NCBI GenBank assembly: GCA_963823075.1
Contig: CAWGKE010000023.1
Location: 496,001-560,000 of the forward strand
Reading direction: 5' to 3'
DNA length: 64,000 nt
Source: UBA4732 sp963823075
Lineage (GTDB): Bacteria > Planctomycetota > Planctomycetia > Gemmatales > Gemmataceae
Shown: piece by piece, positions 18,148 through 28,251 of the stretch
Position numbering within the stretch: the first letter of the stretch is position 1
Layout: every line of letters starts with the position of its first letter
Notes under the pieces: model-generated
What the model saw: only the letters and a program-made list of their open reading frames with translations
What the model was told of the DNA's origin: nothing
Databases searched by the model: none
Program-made: the position numbers and the translations under genes

Positions 18148-18393
18148 TTAATAGCCTTGGCCTGTCAAGAAGGTACGCAACTCCGGCCACGCTCTTTCCA
18201 GTTGGGCGTCGAGGCCGAAGATTTGCAGCTGATTGGCCCAGGTGTGCAGCACCTGGGCGAGGGCCTCCGATCTGCCGACGTCGAATGCTTCCTCGGGGGT
18301 TCCCCGTTTCGCGCAGGCCGCGGCCCTGGCTTTCCTGGCTTCCTCCAGCAGCAAGCGAAGCGTGTCCTCCATACAGGAGAGTGCAGGATTCAT
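18148..18393 (-). CDS. Hypothetical protein
   Basis: 81 residues, mostly helical and charged (TLRLLLEEARKARAAACAKRG), with no signal or membrane segment and no recognised family. It lies 53 bases after the nuclease-like gene on the same strand and may be its partner. Confidence 0.45.
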   Translation of the reverse strand: MNPALSCMEDTLRLLLEEARKARAAACAKRGTPEEAFDVGRSEALAQVLHTWANQLQIFGLDAQLERAWPELRTFLTGQGY

Positions 18394-18446
18394 GGTCTAC
18401 CTGTCGCCTTTCAACACGGCTAATTTGGCCATTCGGCACGGCGACA

Positions 18447-19180
18447 TTATGACTGCTCCAGGAGGGCCAAGAAGTTATTGACCACTGCGTCCGCTTCTTC
18501 AAAGCATCGCCCGGCGTCATAGTGTTCCACAACCAGTATGCCGTGTGCTTTGAACAACCGATCCCGCTCATGATCTTCCACAGTTCGGGAGGCCGGATGG
18601 AAGGGCTCCCCATCCACCTCAAGGATACCCCACTTGCCGTTGGAGCAGACGAGGAAGTCCGCCTCACGGTTGCGCCTTGTGGCTGCCGGTCCAAGCCGCG
18701 CCTTGCAGTTCGGTAGGAACAACACGCATCTCTTCTCAAGCGCCGCGCGATACGGGCTTCGCTCTCCGAGCGGAACCGCAGGTTATTCCACACCCGAAGC
18801 GCTCGGCCATGGACCGCCTGGTTATCGACGCCGCGCCCTCGGGCAATTTCAAGCAACTCGGAGCGCCAATCGGGATCAATCTCGACCAGTTCCGCGCGCA
18901 CCGTGAAGTGCTTGAGGTAGAAGGCACTTGGGAGGACCGCCTCGATGCCGTTCCGAATGGATTGGGTTATCGCATGGGCGTTGTCGCGCAGGATGTCATA
19001 AGCAGTCCGGGGGCCCTCGACCTCGACATGGAGTGCGGACAGCTGCTCATCGCCATTCCACCATGTATCACCCGACTCATGGACGCTAAGGCGGCACGCG
19101 AGTAGGACACTAGCAGCGGCATCCTCGCCCCCATCGATCAGAAAGCGCGCGATGCTCGCCTGGAGGATATCCGGTTTCAT
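18447..19180 (-). CDS. PD-(D/E)XK nuclease-like protein (frameshifted)
   Basis: About 244 residues. The C-terminal third has READFLVCSNGKWGILEVDG, an Asp followed by an E-x-D on the next strand, then HERDRLFKAHGILVVEHYDA. That matches restriction-endonuclease-like folds of the DUF559 kind. The N-terminal two thirds (QASIARFLIDGG to ARIAR) are in another frame, and a one-base indel at about 18750 restores ALEKRCVLFLPNCKARLG between them. Role unknown. Similar stand-alone proteins occur in cyanobacteria and planctomycetes. Confidence 0.55.
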
Positions 19181-19301
19181 GCTCTTGCTGAAGCCTCCAT
19201 CGTGTGTGGGTACAGGATTGGCCGCAGACTACAGGAATGTCAGGCCGTCCTCTGGCACGACCATCGACTGACATTCGGTTTGTCCTCTCCGACGGCTGCG
19301 C

Positions 19302-22024
19302 TTACAGCATCCCGCGATCGAAATTCGCCGCATGTCCCCCTGCGACCGCACGCCCCGCGCGCACCGCCCGCCACACCGCCCGCACCCGTCCCGGCTCGTA
19401 CTTGCGATACACGAAGTCCGCCCGCAGGTTCACGGCCCCGGCGGCGGCCAGGTCCTTCAGCCTCGTCGAGAGACAAAACGGACCCTGATTGAGAACGATC
19501 GTCCGGCAGTGGTAGTCCAGGGCGGTGACGCGCTCGCCGTGGCTGGAGGTCATCTCCATGCTCTCGAACGAGCAGTTGGCCTTGCCCGGACAGCCGCCGA
19601 TCAGGTTGGCGTAGGCGCACGACTCGGCCAGGAACAGCGGCGTGTCCTGGTGGACGATCATCACCGCGCGCGATCCGAACTCTGCCAGCAGCGGCCGCAG
19701 GTTCGCCAGGCCGTCCTCCGGCGACAACGCGAACCGACGCACGCCCATCGCCTCCAGCTGTTGCACCGCCGCGCGGTTGACGACGTAGATTGACCAGTCG
19801 GTGGACAGGTCGATTCCGCCCATTTCCGAGCGCGACGGGTCGAGATCGAGGTACGACCATGCCGACAGGTTGGCCGCCTCCCATTTCGTCCAGCCTGCGG
19901 CCCGCAACCGCTCGACCTTGTGCCGGACGTTGTTCTCCTCCCATTTCCGCGTCAGCGGCGGCAGCGCCAGCCGGATGCGCTCGCGTCCGATCGCCGCGGC
20001 CAGGCGCTCCAGCTGCTCCACCAGCAGCATGGGGTGATCGCGGGCCACGTCCACGATCAGCTCCTCGACGCCGGACCAGTCCTCCGGCTCGAAGGCGTCC
20101 ACGAAGCCGATGCGGTCCACCTTGATCGACCAGCGGAACGCCGGCGCCCGCGTCGCGGCTGGAGCCGGGGGGCATATGTCAGCCAAGGCGAGACGAACGC
20201 GCTCGACGGACGCCATCTGCAAGGCTTCTTCCAGCCCGGCGGCCAGGTTGCGGCGAAGTTGGTTCAGCCGCGACACCGGCACGAAACGATTGTCGGTGTT
20301 TCGCCAAACGAACGACGCCAGCTCCAGCCGCGTGTCGCCCAGCTTCTCAAATGCGGCATGAGCTGCGGCCTCCATTCCGGCCGCGTCCTGGGCCGGCGCG
20401 AACGGGCCGGCCAGCGTCCGCCGCACTTCGACCAACGGCTCGTCCGGTCGTCGCGGCGCGACGCGGCCGACCACGGCCAGCTCGTCGGCGGTCAGCACGG
20501 CCTCGACCTCGACGGCCCTTCGCGGACGATACAGACCGGGTTTGGGGCGATCGTGGCGATAGCGCCGCTTCACGTCCTGCGACGAGGAGCAGTACACCGC
20601 CGCGCCGGGCGGCAACGGCGGGTGGTCCAGCGGCAAGCCGACCTCCACCACGGCGCCGGCCTCGGCCTCGATGACCTCGCGCTCCCGTCCCTTGGGCCTC
20701 GTATCCACGATCCACAGGTGATCGACGGGGAAGCCATAGGGCTTGCCAAGGACGGGCAGGTCGATCTGCAAGCCGTCGTGGCGCTCCAGGGCGCGGGCCG
20801 TGCGGAAGCGGATGCGATTGCCGCGCACCGATTCGACGCGGCCAATGATAGCGCCGCGGTGGCCGACGGTGTCGCGGTCGGCCACTTCCTTGTCCTTGTG
20901 CGATTCCGTGAACAGCCGCGTCCACGGCCGGCTGAACACCGTTTGCAGGTCCGCTTCCTGCGCCGCCCGTTCGCCGGCGGCGAGGCGGCCGTCGAGCAGC
21001 TTGCGATAGTAGTCGGTGGTCGTGGCGACGTAGAGCGGGCTTTTCTTGCGGCCCTCCACCTTGAAGCAGGACACGCCCGCCGCCCGCAGGGCCGGCAGGT
21101 GGTCCGGCAGGGCGAGGTCCTTCATCGAGAAGGGGAAGCCCTGGGCCGGATCGCGCTTGACCGGCGTGCCGTCGCGGAGGGAGTCGGGGCGCCGCTCACT
21201 TCAAACGAATCGCGACAGGAATAGGCACATTTGCCGCGGTTGCCGCTGCGGCCGAGCGTCTGCGACGAGAACAGGCACAGGCCGCTGTACGAGTAGCACA
21301 GCGCCCCGTGGATGAACACCTCCGTCTCGACGCCGCCGGTCGCCGTCACGTCGCGGACTTCCTCAAAGGTCAGCTCGCGGGCCAGCACGACGCGGGTGAA
21401 GCCGAGCCGGGCCAGCGCCTCCGCCCCCGCCCGGTTGTGGACGGCCAGCTGCGTGCTGGCGTGCAGCTCCAGCTCCGGGAAGTGCGTGCGGAGGACGTGA
21501 TAGACGCCGAGGTCCTGGAGGATGATCGCATCGACGCCGATTTCCGCGAGCGCGCCGACCGTTTCGACGAGTTCGGGCAACTCATCTTGACGAATCAGAG
21601 TGTTAATGGTGACGAAGACGCGGCGCGACGGCGTGAGGCTGTGGGCGTAGGCCGTGACTTCCGCGCACTCGTCGAGGGTGAAATTCTCGGCCTCGGCGCG
21701 GGCGGAGAATTTTTTGAGGCCGAGATAAACGGCGTCGGCGCCGTAATGGAAGGCGGCGAAAGCGGCGTCCGGGCCCCCGGCGGGGGCGAGCAGCTCCACA
21801 GAATGCGCAGGGGCGGCCTCCGCCGGCGTCAATAGGACGGAGGGCGCGTCGGCGGGGGTGGAACCGTACTCTCCCTGTGGCGCATCCGGCTCGGGCGGGG
21901 CGGCGGCCGACTCGGCGATGGCGCCGACTGCGCTGAAGCCGTGCCAGTCCGCGACGGGCGCAGCCCCGTCAGCGAGCGGCGAAATGAGGGGCAGGTTGAA
22001 AGGACTCTTCGGCATTTGGTGCAA
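19302..22024 (-). CDS. U32-family peptidase, RlhA-like (frameshifted)
   Basis: About 907 residues in two frames. The N-terminal U32 domain shows LLAPAGGPDAAFAAFHYGAD, HASTQLAVHNRAG, LARELTFEEV and then FIHGALCYSYSGLC with clustered Cys (GNRGKCAYSC), as in family members that bind an iron-sulphur cluster. E. coli RlhA (YdcP) hydroxylates 23S rRNA C2501, and others act as collagenase-like proteins. The C-terminal part (from VSCFKVEGRKKSP) carries the DUF3656-type domain. The frames meet at about 21170-21190, where a one-base indel restores SFEVSG...DGTPVKRDPAQGFPFSMKDL. Confidence 0.78.
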
Positions 22025-22040
22025 TCCCGGTCTTTTGCGA

Positions 22041-22328
22041 TCAGCGGACTTGCGGTGCCTCGATCTTTTTGCGGACCTCCTCCGCCCGTCGTTCCCGTCG
22101 CCGCAAATAGTCGTCCACCTCGGCGCGGTGGCGCAGACAGTAGCCCATCACGGCGTACACGTCCGCGAGATCCAAGGCGGGAAAGCGCTGCACCACGGCT
22201 TCCGGCGTGGCCCCATCGTCGAAGGCGTGGACCACCATGTCGAGCAAGACCCGCGTGGCGCCGATTCGCACGTCGCCCTCGGGCGTAATGCGCAAAGGCG
22301 TCGGGTCGGCGTGAATACTCAGTGCCAT
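22041..22328 (-). CDS. DUF433-domain protein
   Basis: 95 residues. IRITPEGDVRIGATRV-like opening, then VVHAFDDGATPEAVVQRFPALDLADVYAVMGYCL, a helix-turn-helix pattern characteristic of DUF433. Such proteins are usually antitoxins beside a PIN or DUF5615 toxin, but no toxin is adjacent here. A charged C-terminal tail follows (RRRERRAEEVRKK). Confidence 0.7.
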   Translation of the reverse strand: MALSIHADPTPLRITPEGDVRIGATRVLLDMVVHAFDDGATPEAVVQRFPALDLADVYAVMGYCLRHRAEVDDYLRRRERRAEEVRKKIEAPQVR

Positions 22329-22391
22329 GAGAATGAATACCTCCCCCTTTACACTACCGCGCCGACCAATCCGGGTCGATGTCTTCGCCCT

Positions 22392-24220
22392 TCACACCCA
22401 CTCCCATCTCACCGGCAGCGCCCGCGCCGCCAGCCAGAGCTTGTGCAGCCGGCCCAGGCGCACCCGGCCGCTGAACACGTCGTAGTCCCGCCGCACGATC
22501 GCGTCCAGCAGCCCGCGGTAGGTGCGCAGCATCGTCAGGAACACGGCCCGCCCGGCCGGACGCAGCAGCGGCGCCAGCGGCTCGGCCGCGCGGTAGTACG
22601 CCGCGGCGCGGTCCACCTCGAAGCGCATCAGGGCGCGGAAGCGGTCGTCGCGGATACCGGCCCGCAGAGCGTCCTCGCCGTAGCCGAAGCGCTCCAGGTC
22701 CTCGCGCGGCAAGTAGACGCGGTCGCGGCCGGCGTCCTCGCCCAGGTCGCGCAGGATGTTCGTCAGCTGAAACGCCACGCCAGCCGCCTCGGCGTAAACC
22801 CGCGCCTGCTCGCCGCTGAAGCCCCAGATGTGGATGCAGGCCAGACCCACCGCCGACGCCACGCGGTAACAGTACGGAATCAGATCCGCAAAGGTGTCAT
22901 AGCGGGCGATGCTCAGGTCCATTTCAACGCCGTCGAGCACCGCGTGGAGGTATTCGGTCGGCACGCCGAAGCGGCGGACGGCTTCGTGAAGTGCGGGATG
23001 AAGCGGATGGCTGTACGCTCCTTTCAGCGCCTCGTCGAGCCGGCGGCGCCAGTCGGCGAGTGGGCCGCGCTTCTGCTCCGCCGTGCCCGGCCCGTCCGCC
23101 AGGTCGTCGGCGACGCGCATGAAGGAATAGAGCGCGGACATGGCCCGCCGCTGGTCGGCGGGCAGCAGGCGGAAGGCGTGGTAGAAGTTGCCGGCCTGGC
23201 GGCGGGCCAGACGCTCGCAGTAAGACTGGGACAACCCAAGCGCATCCGAGCCGCGACCGTGAGGGAGCGATCTTTTCTCCGCTCCCTCACGGTCGCGGTT
23301 CGTCGCGGGAGCGCCGATGCGCTGCCACAGCGCCCCGGCCGCCAGCGAGAATTTGTCCCGTTTGGAGACGACCGGCCGCCGCGCCCATACGTCGTAGCCG
23401 CTCTGTTCGATCTTCCGCAGCACCGCCAGGCCGCCGCGCAGGAACAACTCCACGTCGAGGCGCAAATCGGGTGGCGTCAGGGCGATCAGCGGCCGGCCGC
23501 GCTCGAACAGCTCGCGCGTGCGATCCACCTCGAAGCGCATCAACTCGGCAAAGGCCGGCGTGAACCGCCGCGCCGCCAGGTCGTCGTCGCCGTAGCCGAA
23601 GCGGCGGCGGTCCTCCTCCGGCAGGTAGACGCGGCCGATGCCGAAATCGCGGCCCACGTCCTGCCAGAAGTTGGTCAGTTGCAGGGCCGTGCAGATGCAA
23701 TCGGACAGCGCCGCCCGCGTCTCGTCGAACGCCTCGCCGAGATAAAGCACCAGCCGCCCGACCGGGTTCGCGGAGCGACGGCAGTAGTCGAGCAGCTGCT
23801 CGAACTTTTGATATCGCTTTACGCGCTGATCCTGCTCGAACGCCGACAGCAGGTCGAGGAACGGCTGCGGCGGAATGCGGAAACGCTCAATGGTCGGTTG
23901 CAGGGCGACGAAGACGGGGTGAGTCGGCCGACCGTCGTAGCAAGCCCAGCAACTGATCGCGCCACCAGGCGAGGAGGTCGAGGGCGCGGTCGCCGCCGCC
24001 GGTCTCGTCGGCAAGGTCATCGGCCCAGCGGCAGTAGGCGTAGACGGCGTGGAAGTGGCGCCAGCAGACGACGCGGCAGCAGCAGCGAAGCGACGGTGAA
24101 GTTCTCGTAGTGGCCCAAGGTGAGACGGCGGCAATAGGCCCGCGCCCCGGCGAGGTCGAAGGGCGAGTGCGGCCGTCCGGGGCCGAGGCGGTCCAGTTCC
24201 GCGGCGAAAGCGGCGCTCAT
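22392..24220 (-). CDS. HpnC-HpnD squalene synthase fusion (frameshifted)
   Basis: About 609 residues holding two trans-isoprenyl synthase domains. First half (HpnC-like): LTLGHYENFTVAS, CRWADDLADE, then LQLTNFWQDVGRDFGIGRVY. Second half (HpnD-like): RQAGNFYHAFRLLP, MRVADDLADG, FQLTNILRDLGEDAGRDRVY. In hopanoid-making bacteria HpnD forms presqualene diphosphate and HpnC converts it to hydroxysqualene, normally as separate genes. Here they are continuous across a palindromic repeat (23251-23298) that is itself translated. Two indels at about 24085 and 23950 break the first half, so the unbroken linker should be confirmed. HpnE is not in the window. Confidence 0.78.
23251..23298. repeat. Palindromic repeat between the hpnC and hpnD halves
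   Basis: Perfect 19-bp arms CCGCGACCGTGAGGGAGCG / CGCTCCCTCACGGTCGCGG with a 10-base loop. It is translated as part of the linker (NRDREGAEKRSLPHGRGSD). Its core GGGAGCG recurs in the palindrome at 27515-27574. Confidence 0.85.
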
Positions 24221-24286
24221 GGGCGGAATTATAGCGGCGAATAAGGTTGAGGCACATGCAGGCGGGCGCCGTCGCCGGTTCGGGCG

Positions 24287-26018
24287 TCACCCGCCCGTTT
24301 TCTTCAGCGGCTGCGCCGTCTGCACTGTCAGCGTCACCACGGCCAGGCCCGGCCCGGTGCGGCAGTCGAGTTGCAGCCGGTCCACGAACTGAAGCGCCGC
24401 GATCACTTCATCCAGCTGTTGCCGTGTCTCCACTGCACTCATGTGGTTCTTCTCTGCCAGCGCGGCCGCCAGAGGCTCGCGGTGCGCCATGAGATAGGCG
24501 CGCCATGCTTTCACCGACACGTGCAACAGCGGAAACGTCGAGCTATCGGCGGCCGGCGCATTCGGCTTCGCCGCCGCGAAGCCGCGGACCACGTCCAGCG
24601 AGCTTGCCGAACACCAACCAGCCGCTCGCCAGACCGTAGGCCGGCTGGAAGCCGGGCGGCAGGATGCGGTCGCCGATGAGATAATGGATCTCCTGATGGT
24701 TGTATTCCACCGCCTTGAGGCTCAGGGGATCGGCCGGGTGATCGTGGTTGTAACTGAGGATGGCCCATCGGGCCGTGAAATTCACGGCCGACAGCAGCGC
24801 CTCATCGACCGGGGCCGCGTCGTCGCCCCGCACGACTCGCACCACCAGCAGCACCTGCGGCAGCCAGTCCTTGCCGTCGGCCGGCGGAGCAGTCACGCAC
24901 AAGCCCCAGTCGGGACCGATGTGCGACAGCACGTCCTTCAGAAAGTCCTTGGCGAGGAACGCACCAGCGCCCGCCGCGCTGGCGTCGTCCTTCGGCGGAA
25001 ACTCCTGCAACAAGTCCAGAACGGCGCCGGCGTCGATGCGGCCGCCGAACGCCAGGAGGACGTCGTCGGGGAAATAACCCCAGGCCTCGCTGGGACGGGA
25101 TGCCGCCGCAAACAGCCGCTGCGCCGCCGGCGGCAGGTCGTCGGGCCGCACCCGCACCGCCAACGACAGGTGCAGCTCCGTGTCCAGCGTCGCCCAGGCC
25201 GCGAGACCGTCCGTCGCCTTCCAGTACGTCAGCAGCTTCTTTTGGAACGCCGCGTCAGTCCCCTCCGCCTTCGCCGCTTTCGTCTCCAGGCCGGCGTCGA
25301 ACGCCCGCGGGTTCAGCCATAACGCCAGGGCCGCACGATCCGCGCCGACCTCGCGCAGCCGACGCGCCAGCGGCGGCTCGGCCGCCGCCGCTGCGCTCCG
25401 GTCCACGTCGATCGCCTGGCGCAGCATCTCCTCCTGGCCGCTGAAGAGCAATACGGGACCGCGAATATAGTAATAATTGGTCTGGTGCGGCTCGACGCGG
25501 CGGAAGTAGGTCGTCCCCTGATACGCGCGTGTCTGCACGTCGGTCAGCGTGCCATCCTTCTTCTGGGCCGTGTTGATCTTTTCCACCAGGGAGGCCAGCA
25601 CGTCCGCCGTTCGCGCCCGCACCAGGATCAACCCCTGTTCCTGATCCGGTTTGTCCGGCGGACCCGGCCGATACGCGAAAACGACGGCGTCGCCGAGAAT
25701 GTCGTCGCGCAGCTGGTCGAAGCCCGCCCCGAACGACTGGCGCAAATGGCCATCGATCTGGTCGAGCTGGCCCAGCTCCTTCGACGCCTGGATGTAGGCG
25801 CCGAGCGGCGATTTCCGCACCTGATCGACGAACGGCGAACCGGCCAGGTCGGCCGCATGGACCCGCAGGTCCTGCAGCACGAAACAAAAGCCCACGTCGT
25901 CCGGCACGAAACGCAATAGCTCGTCGCGCGGCGAAGCGGCCCGGAGCGCGGCGGCCGGTGCGAGGAGGGCGGCCGCACAGAGCAGCCACGTTCGGGACCG
26001 GCAATCGAACGACGTCAT
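24287..26018 (-). CDS. Secreted protein of unknown function (frameshifted)
   Basis: About 577 residues. A signal peptide (WLLCAAALLAPAAALRAAS) is followed by LLRFVPDDVGFCFVLQDLR, a pattern I associate with DUF3352-like exported planctomycete proteins. No catalytic motif is apparent. The last 100 residues (DVVRGFAAAKPNAPAAD... ending LKKTGG) are in another frame, and one indel at about 24600 after GWLVFG joins them. Downstream is the hpnCD gene, 66 bases away. Confidence 0.6.
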
Positions 26019-26053
26019 GCTCGGACTCTTGGTTCTTGAGACAGCAATCCGGT

Positions 26054-26114
26054 GAGCGGCGCGGCGTCAGCCCGCCGGTTGCGGGTTAACCGGCGGGCTG
26101 ACGCCGCGCCGCTC
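26054..26114. repeat. Palindromic intergenic repeat
   Basis: Perfect 27-bp arms (26054-26080 and 26088-26114), GAGCGGCGCGGCGTCAGCCC... on the left, around a 7-base loop. The GGCGTCAGCCC core is shared with the palindromes at 44451 and 51249. It lies between two minus-strand genes and may also end transcription. Confidence 0.85.
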
Positions 26115-26130
26115 GCCTAACTGATGGATA

Positions 26131-26811
26131 TCAGAACCCGCCCTTGGGCGCCGCGTCCATCGGCGGCAGCTCGCGGAGGAACAGGCCGACCGCCCGGCGC
26201 GCCGAGTCGGCGACGGGTTCCAGGCCGGACGACACGCCCGCGCCAGCCTCGCGCAGCGTGCGCGTCGGCGGGTCGAGCGGCGGCTCCAGGTCGAATTTGC
26301 CCATCGACGGATCGACGATGACCGGAATCAGCCCTTTCGTCTTCGCCACGGTTTCGTCGGCGGTGCGTGAAGTCAGGGAGGCCACCGCCGAACCCGCCGC
26401 CTCCACCGATTCGCGCAGAGTGGCGTGGGCCACGGCGGGCGCCGGGGGCGTCGGCGCGGGGCGGGGGGTTTGGACGATCGGCGCCGGGGCCGCCGGCGTG
26501 CCTCCAGCATGAAAGGCCTGCCAGGCGACGACGATCAGCAGCGCGGCGGCGGTCGCGGCGGCGCCCGCCCACAGAAGCACCCGATAGCGCCGGCGCCGGC
26601 GCCAACACACGGCGCCGGCGACGATGCGCTCGGCAAGGTGCGGCGGCGGGGCGGGCGGCGCCAACAGGCGCAGACCGCGATCGAGCCGGCCAGCGGCGGC
26701 GGCCCACTCGGCGCAGGCGGCGCAGAGCGCTGGCGGCTCGCCGGGGGCGGCGTCGCGCGTCCGGCCGTCGAGCCACTGCTGCAATCGGTCGCTGCATTCG
26801 GGACAGGTCAT
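26131..26811 (-). CDS. Anti-sigma factor with zinc-finger and one membrane segment
   Basis: About 226 residues. The N-terminal CPECSDRLQQWLDG and LCAACAEW form a zf-HC2-like cysteine cluster (without the usual His). A membrane helix (VLLWAGAAATAAALLIVVAW) is near residue 95. The rest is a Pro/Ala-rich exported tail. It starts 8 bases after the stop of the ECF sigma gene, so the pair is a sigma/anti-sigma operon. The start at MTCPEC is preferred to a longer frame. Confidence 0.75.
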   Translation of the reverse strand: MTCPECSDRLQQWLDGRTRDAAPGEPPALCAACAEWAAAAGRLDRGLRLLAPPAPPPHLAERIVAGAVCWRRRRRYRVLLWAGAAATAAALLIVVAWQAFHAGGTPAAPAPIVQTPRPAPTPPAPAVAHATLRESVEAAGSAVASLTSRTADETVAKTKGLIPVIVDPSMGKFDLEPPLDPPTRTLREAGAGVSSGLEPVADSARRAVGLFLRELPPMDAAPKGGF

Positions 26812-26818
26812 AGGTGTT

Positions 26819-27433
26819 TCACCCCGACGCGCCCCCACCCCAACCCTCCCCCCACGGGCGGGGGAGGGCAGGGAGGGGGCGCCGATCGGCGTTCTCCTCA
26901 GGAATCATGCCTCGCTTGCGCAGCCGCTCCAGAACCTCCAGCCGGGCGCGGTGCAGCCAGGTCTTCACGGTGCCGACCGGCCGGGACAGCGCCTGGGCGA
27001 TCTCCTCATACGGTCGGCCCTGCTCGTGGAACAAGACGAAAACCGTGCGATATTCCGTCCGCAACTCCGCCAGCGCGTCGTGAATCTCGCGGACCAGCTC
27101 GCCGGAATCGTCGGCCGGGGGGCCTGCCGCCGTGTCCTGAAGATAATCGACCGGCTCCGGCCGCCGCGCCCGCTGCGTGATCCAGGTGCGGCATCGGTTG
27201 ACCGCGATGCCCATGATCCACGGTCGCAGCGGTCGCTCGGCGTCCCAGCCGCGCAAACTGCGGAAGACGCGGAAGAAAACCTCCTGGGTCACGTCCTCGG
27301 CGTCCTGGCGGTGATGCAGCAGCCGGCAGCACAGGCCGTACACGTCGGCCTGGAATCGGTCCACCAGACGGCCCAGCGCCTGAGAATCATTACGCAGGCA
27401 ACCGCGAACCAGTTTGGCGTCTTCGGTGGACAC
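26819..27433 (-). CDS. ECF-family RNA polymerase sigma factor (SigE-like)
   Basis: 204 residues. Region 2 has RQDAEDVTQEVFFRVFRSLR and region 4 ELRTEYRTVFVLFHEQGRPYEEIAQAL followed by PVGTVKTWLHRARLEVLERL, a conventional ECF layout paired with a downstream anti-sigma gene. The final 20 residues (RPLPALPRPWGEG...) are encoded by a mobile palindromic repeat that has fused to the 3' end and so extended the protein. Confidence 0.88.
   Translation of the reverse strand: MSTEDAKLVRGCLRNDSQALGRLVDRFQADVYGLCCRLLHHRQDAEDVTQEVFFRVFRSLRGWDAERPLRPWIMGIAVNRCRTWITQRARRPEPVDYLQDTAAGPPADDSGELVREIHDALAELRTEYRTVFVLFHEQGRPYEEIAQALSRPVGTVKTWLHRARLEVLERLRKRGMIPEENADRRPLPALPRPWGEGWGGGASG
26832..26879. repeat. C/G-run palindromic repeat, copy 1
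   Basis: CCCCCACCCCAACCCTCCCC followed by GGGGGAGGGCAGGGAGGGGG, an imperfect palindrome. It forms the last codons of the ECF sigma gene. A near-identical copy lies inside the RND pump gene at 47453-47499. Confidence 0.85.
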
Positions 27434-27514
27434 GAACGCTTCTCGCGGTTGCTCAATGGGAGATACCCGGACGACGCCGGAAGAGTTTCAGCGGGCGCAG
27501 CTTCGGCGCGAACT

Positions 27515-27574
27515 GTCGGAAGCCCGCCGTAAGGGAGCGGTCTTCGCACCGCTCCCTTACGGCGGGCTTCCGAC
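27515..27574. repeat. Palindromic intergenic repeat
   Basis: Perfect 27-bp arms (27515-27541 and 27548-27574) beginning GTCGGAAGCCCGCCGTAAGG with a 6-base loop, three bases from the end of the hypothetical gene at 27577. Confidence 0.85.
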
Positions 27575-27576
27575 GG

Positions 27577-27975
27577 TCAACGTTCCATCGCCTCGCGCAG
27601 CATATCGACGGCCTTCTCGGTCGGCGTTTCGCTCAGCGGCTTGCCCAAACGCTTCAGGGCTTCCTCGAACCGAATGACCGTGTCCTGCATGTGTTCGTGC
27701 GTCTCGGCCGCGCCGCCGAGCAGCACGAAATGCTCGCTGCGAGTTACGCGCTGATGGTCGTCCCGGTTATCCAGGCCCACGCCGAGGAAGCCGACGAGCT
27801 GCGGATCATCGTTCCCCTGTTTGGTTTTTCGCTTCACGCGGTCGCCCCTTGCTGGAAAGTCGGTGAAAAAACCGTGCCCGATCAACGATACAAAGCGTTG
27901 GCGCGCCAGGTCAACCAGAAATGTGCGTCTTTCGACGCCGACATGCGTACAATGGTATATAGAAGGTGTACGCAC
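27577..27975 (-). CDS. Hypothetical protein
   Basis: About 133 residues, soluble. Recognisable blocks are FLVDLARQRFVSLIGHGFFTDF, VGLDNRDDHQRVTRSEHFVL and IRFEEALKRLGKPLSETPTE. The latter part is strongly charged and looks genuinely coding. No ATG lies near the conserved start. The GTG at 27973-27975 is the nearest start, and an open frame runs to 28083. Function unknown. Confidence 0.45.
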   Translation of the reverse strand: MRTPSIYHCTHVGVERRTFLVDLARQRFVSLIGHGFFTDFPARGDRVKRKTKQGNDDPQLVGFLGVGLDNRDDHQRVTRSEHFVLLGGAAETHEHMQDTVIRFEEALKRLGKPLSETPTEKAVDMLREAMER

Positions 27976-28251
27976 GCCCCCTTGCCCGGAGTTGGCAGGA
28001 TCTGACAATTCAGGGAACGCGCCCAGGGGTTGCGGAAGTCTATAATAGTTGATGGGCAAGGTATTTCCGCGCCATCCCGGCAACGGGGGCAGGAGGACTG
28101 GATGGGTGGGTTCCGTCGCCGTCCGGCCCCGGAAATGCAGACAGCACTCCTAGGCGCCGCCGAAAATCCTCGCCCGAGGCTCGGCGGCCCGATCTTTTGA
28201 CCCCCGCCGTTCATGGAAACGGTTGACATAGGGTTCGATAGGACAATGGCC

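Noticed and set aside
28223..28246. TTGACA as a -35 of the sigma-70 gene
   Set aside because: No acceptable -10 hexamer at 16-18 bases and the position would put the transcript start inside the coding region.
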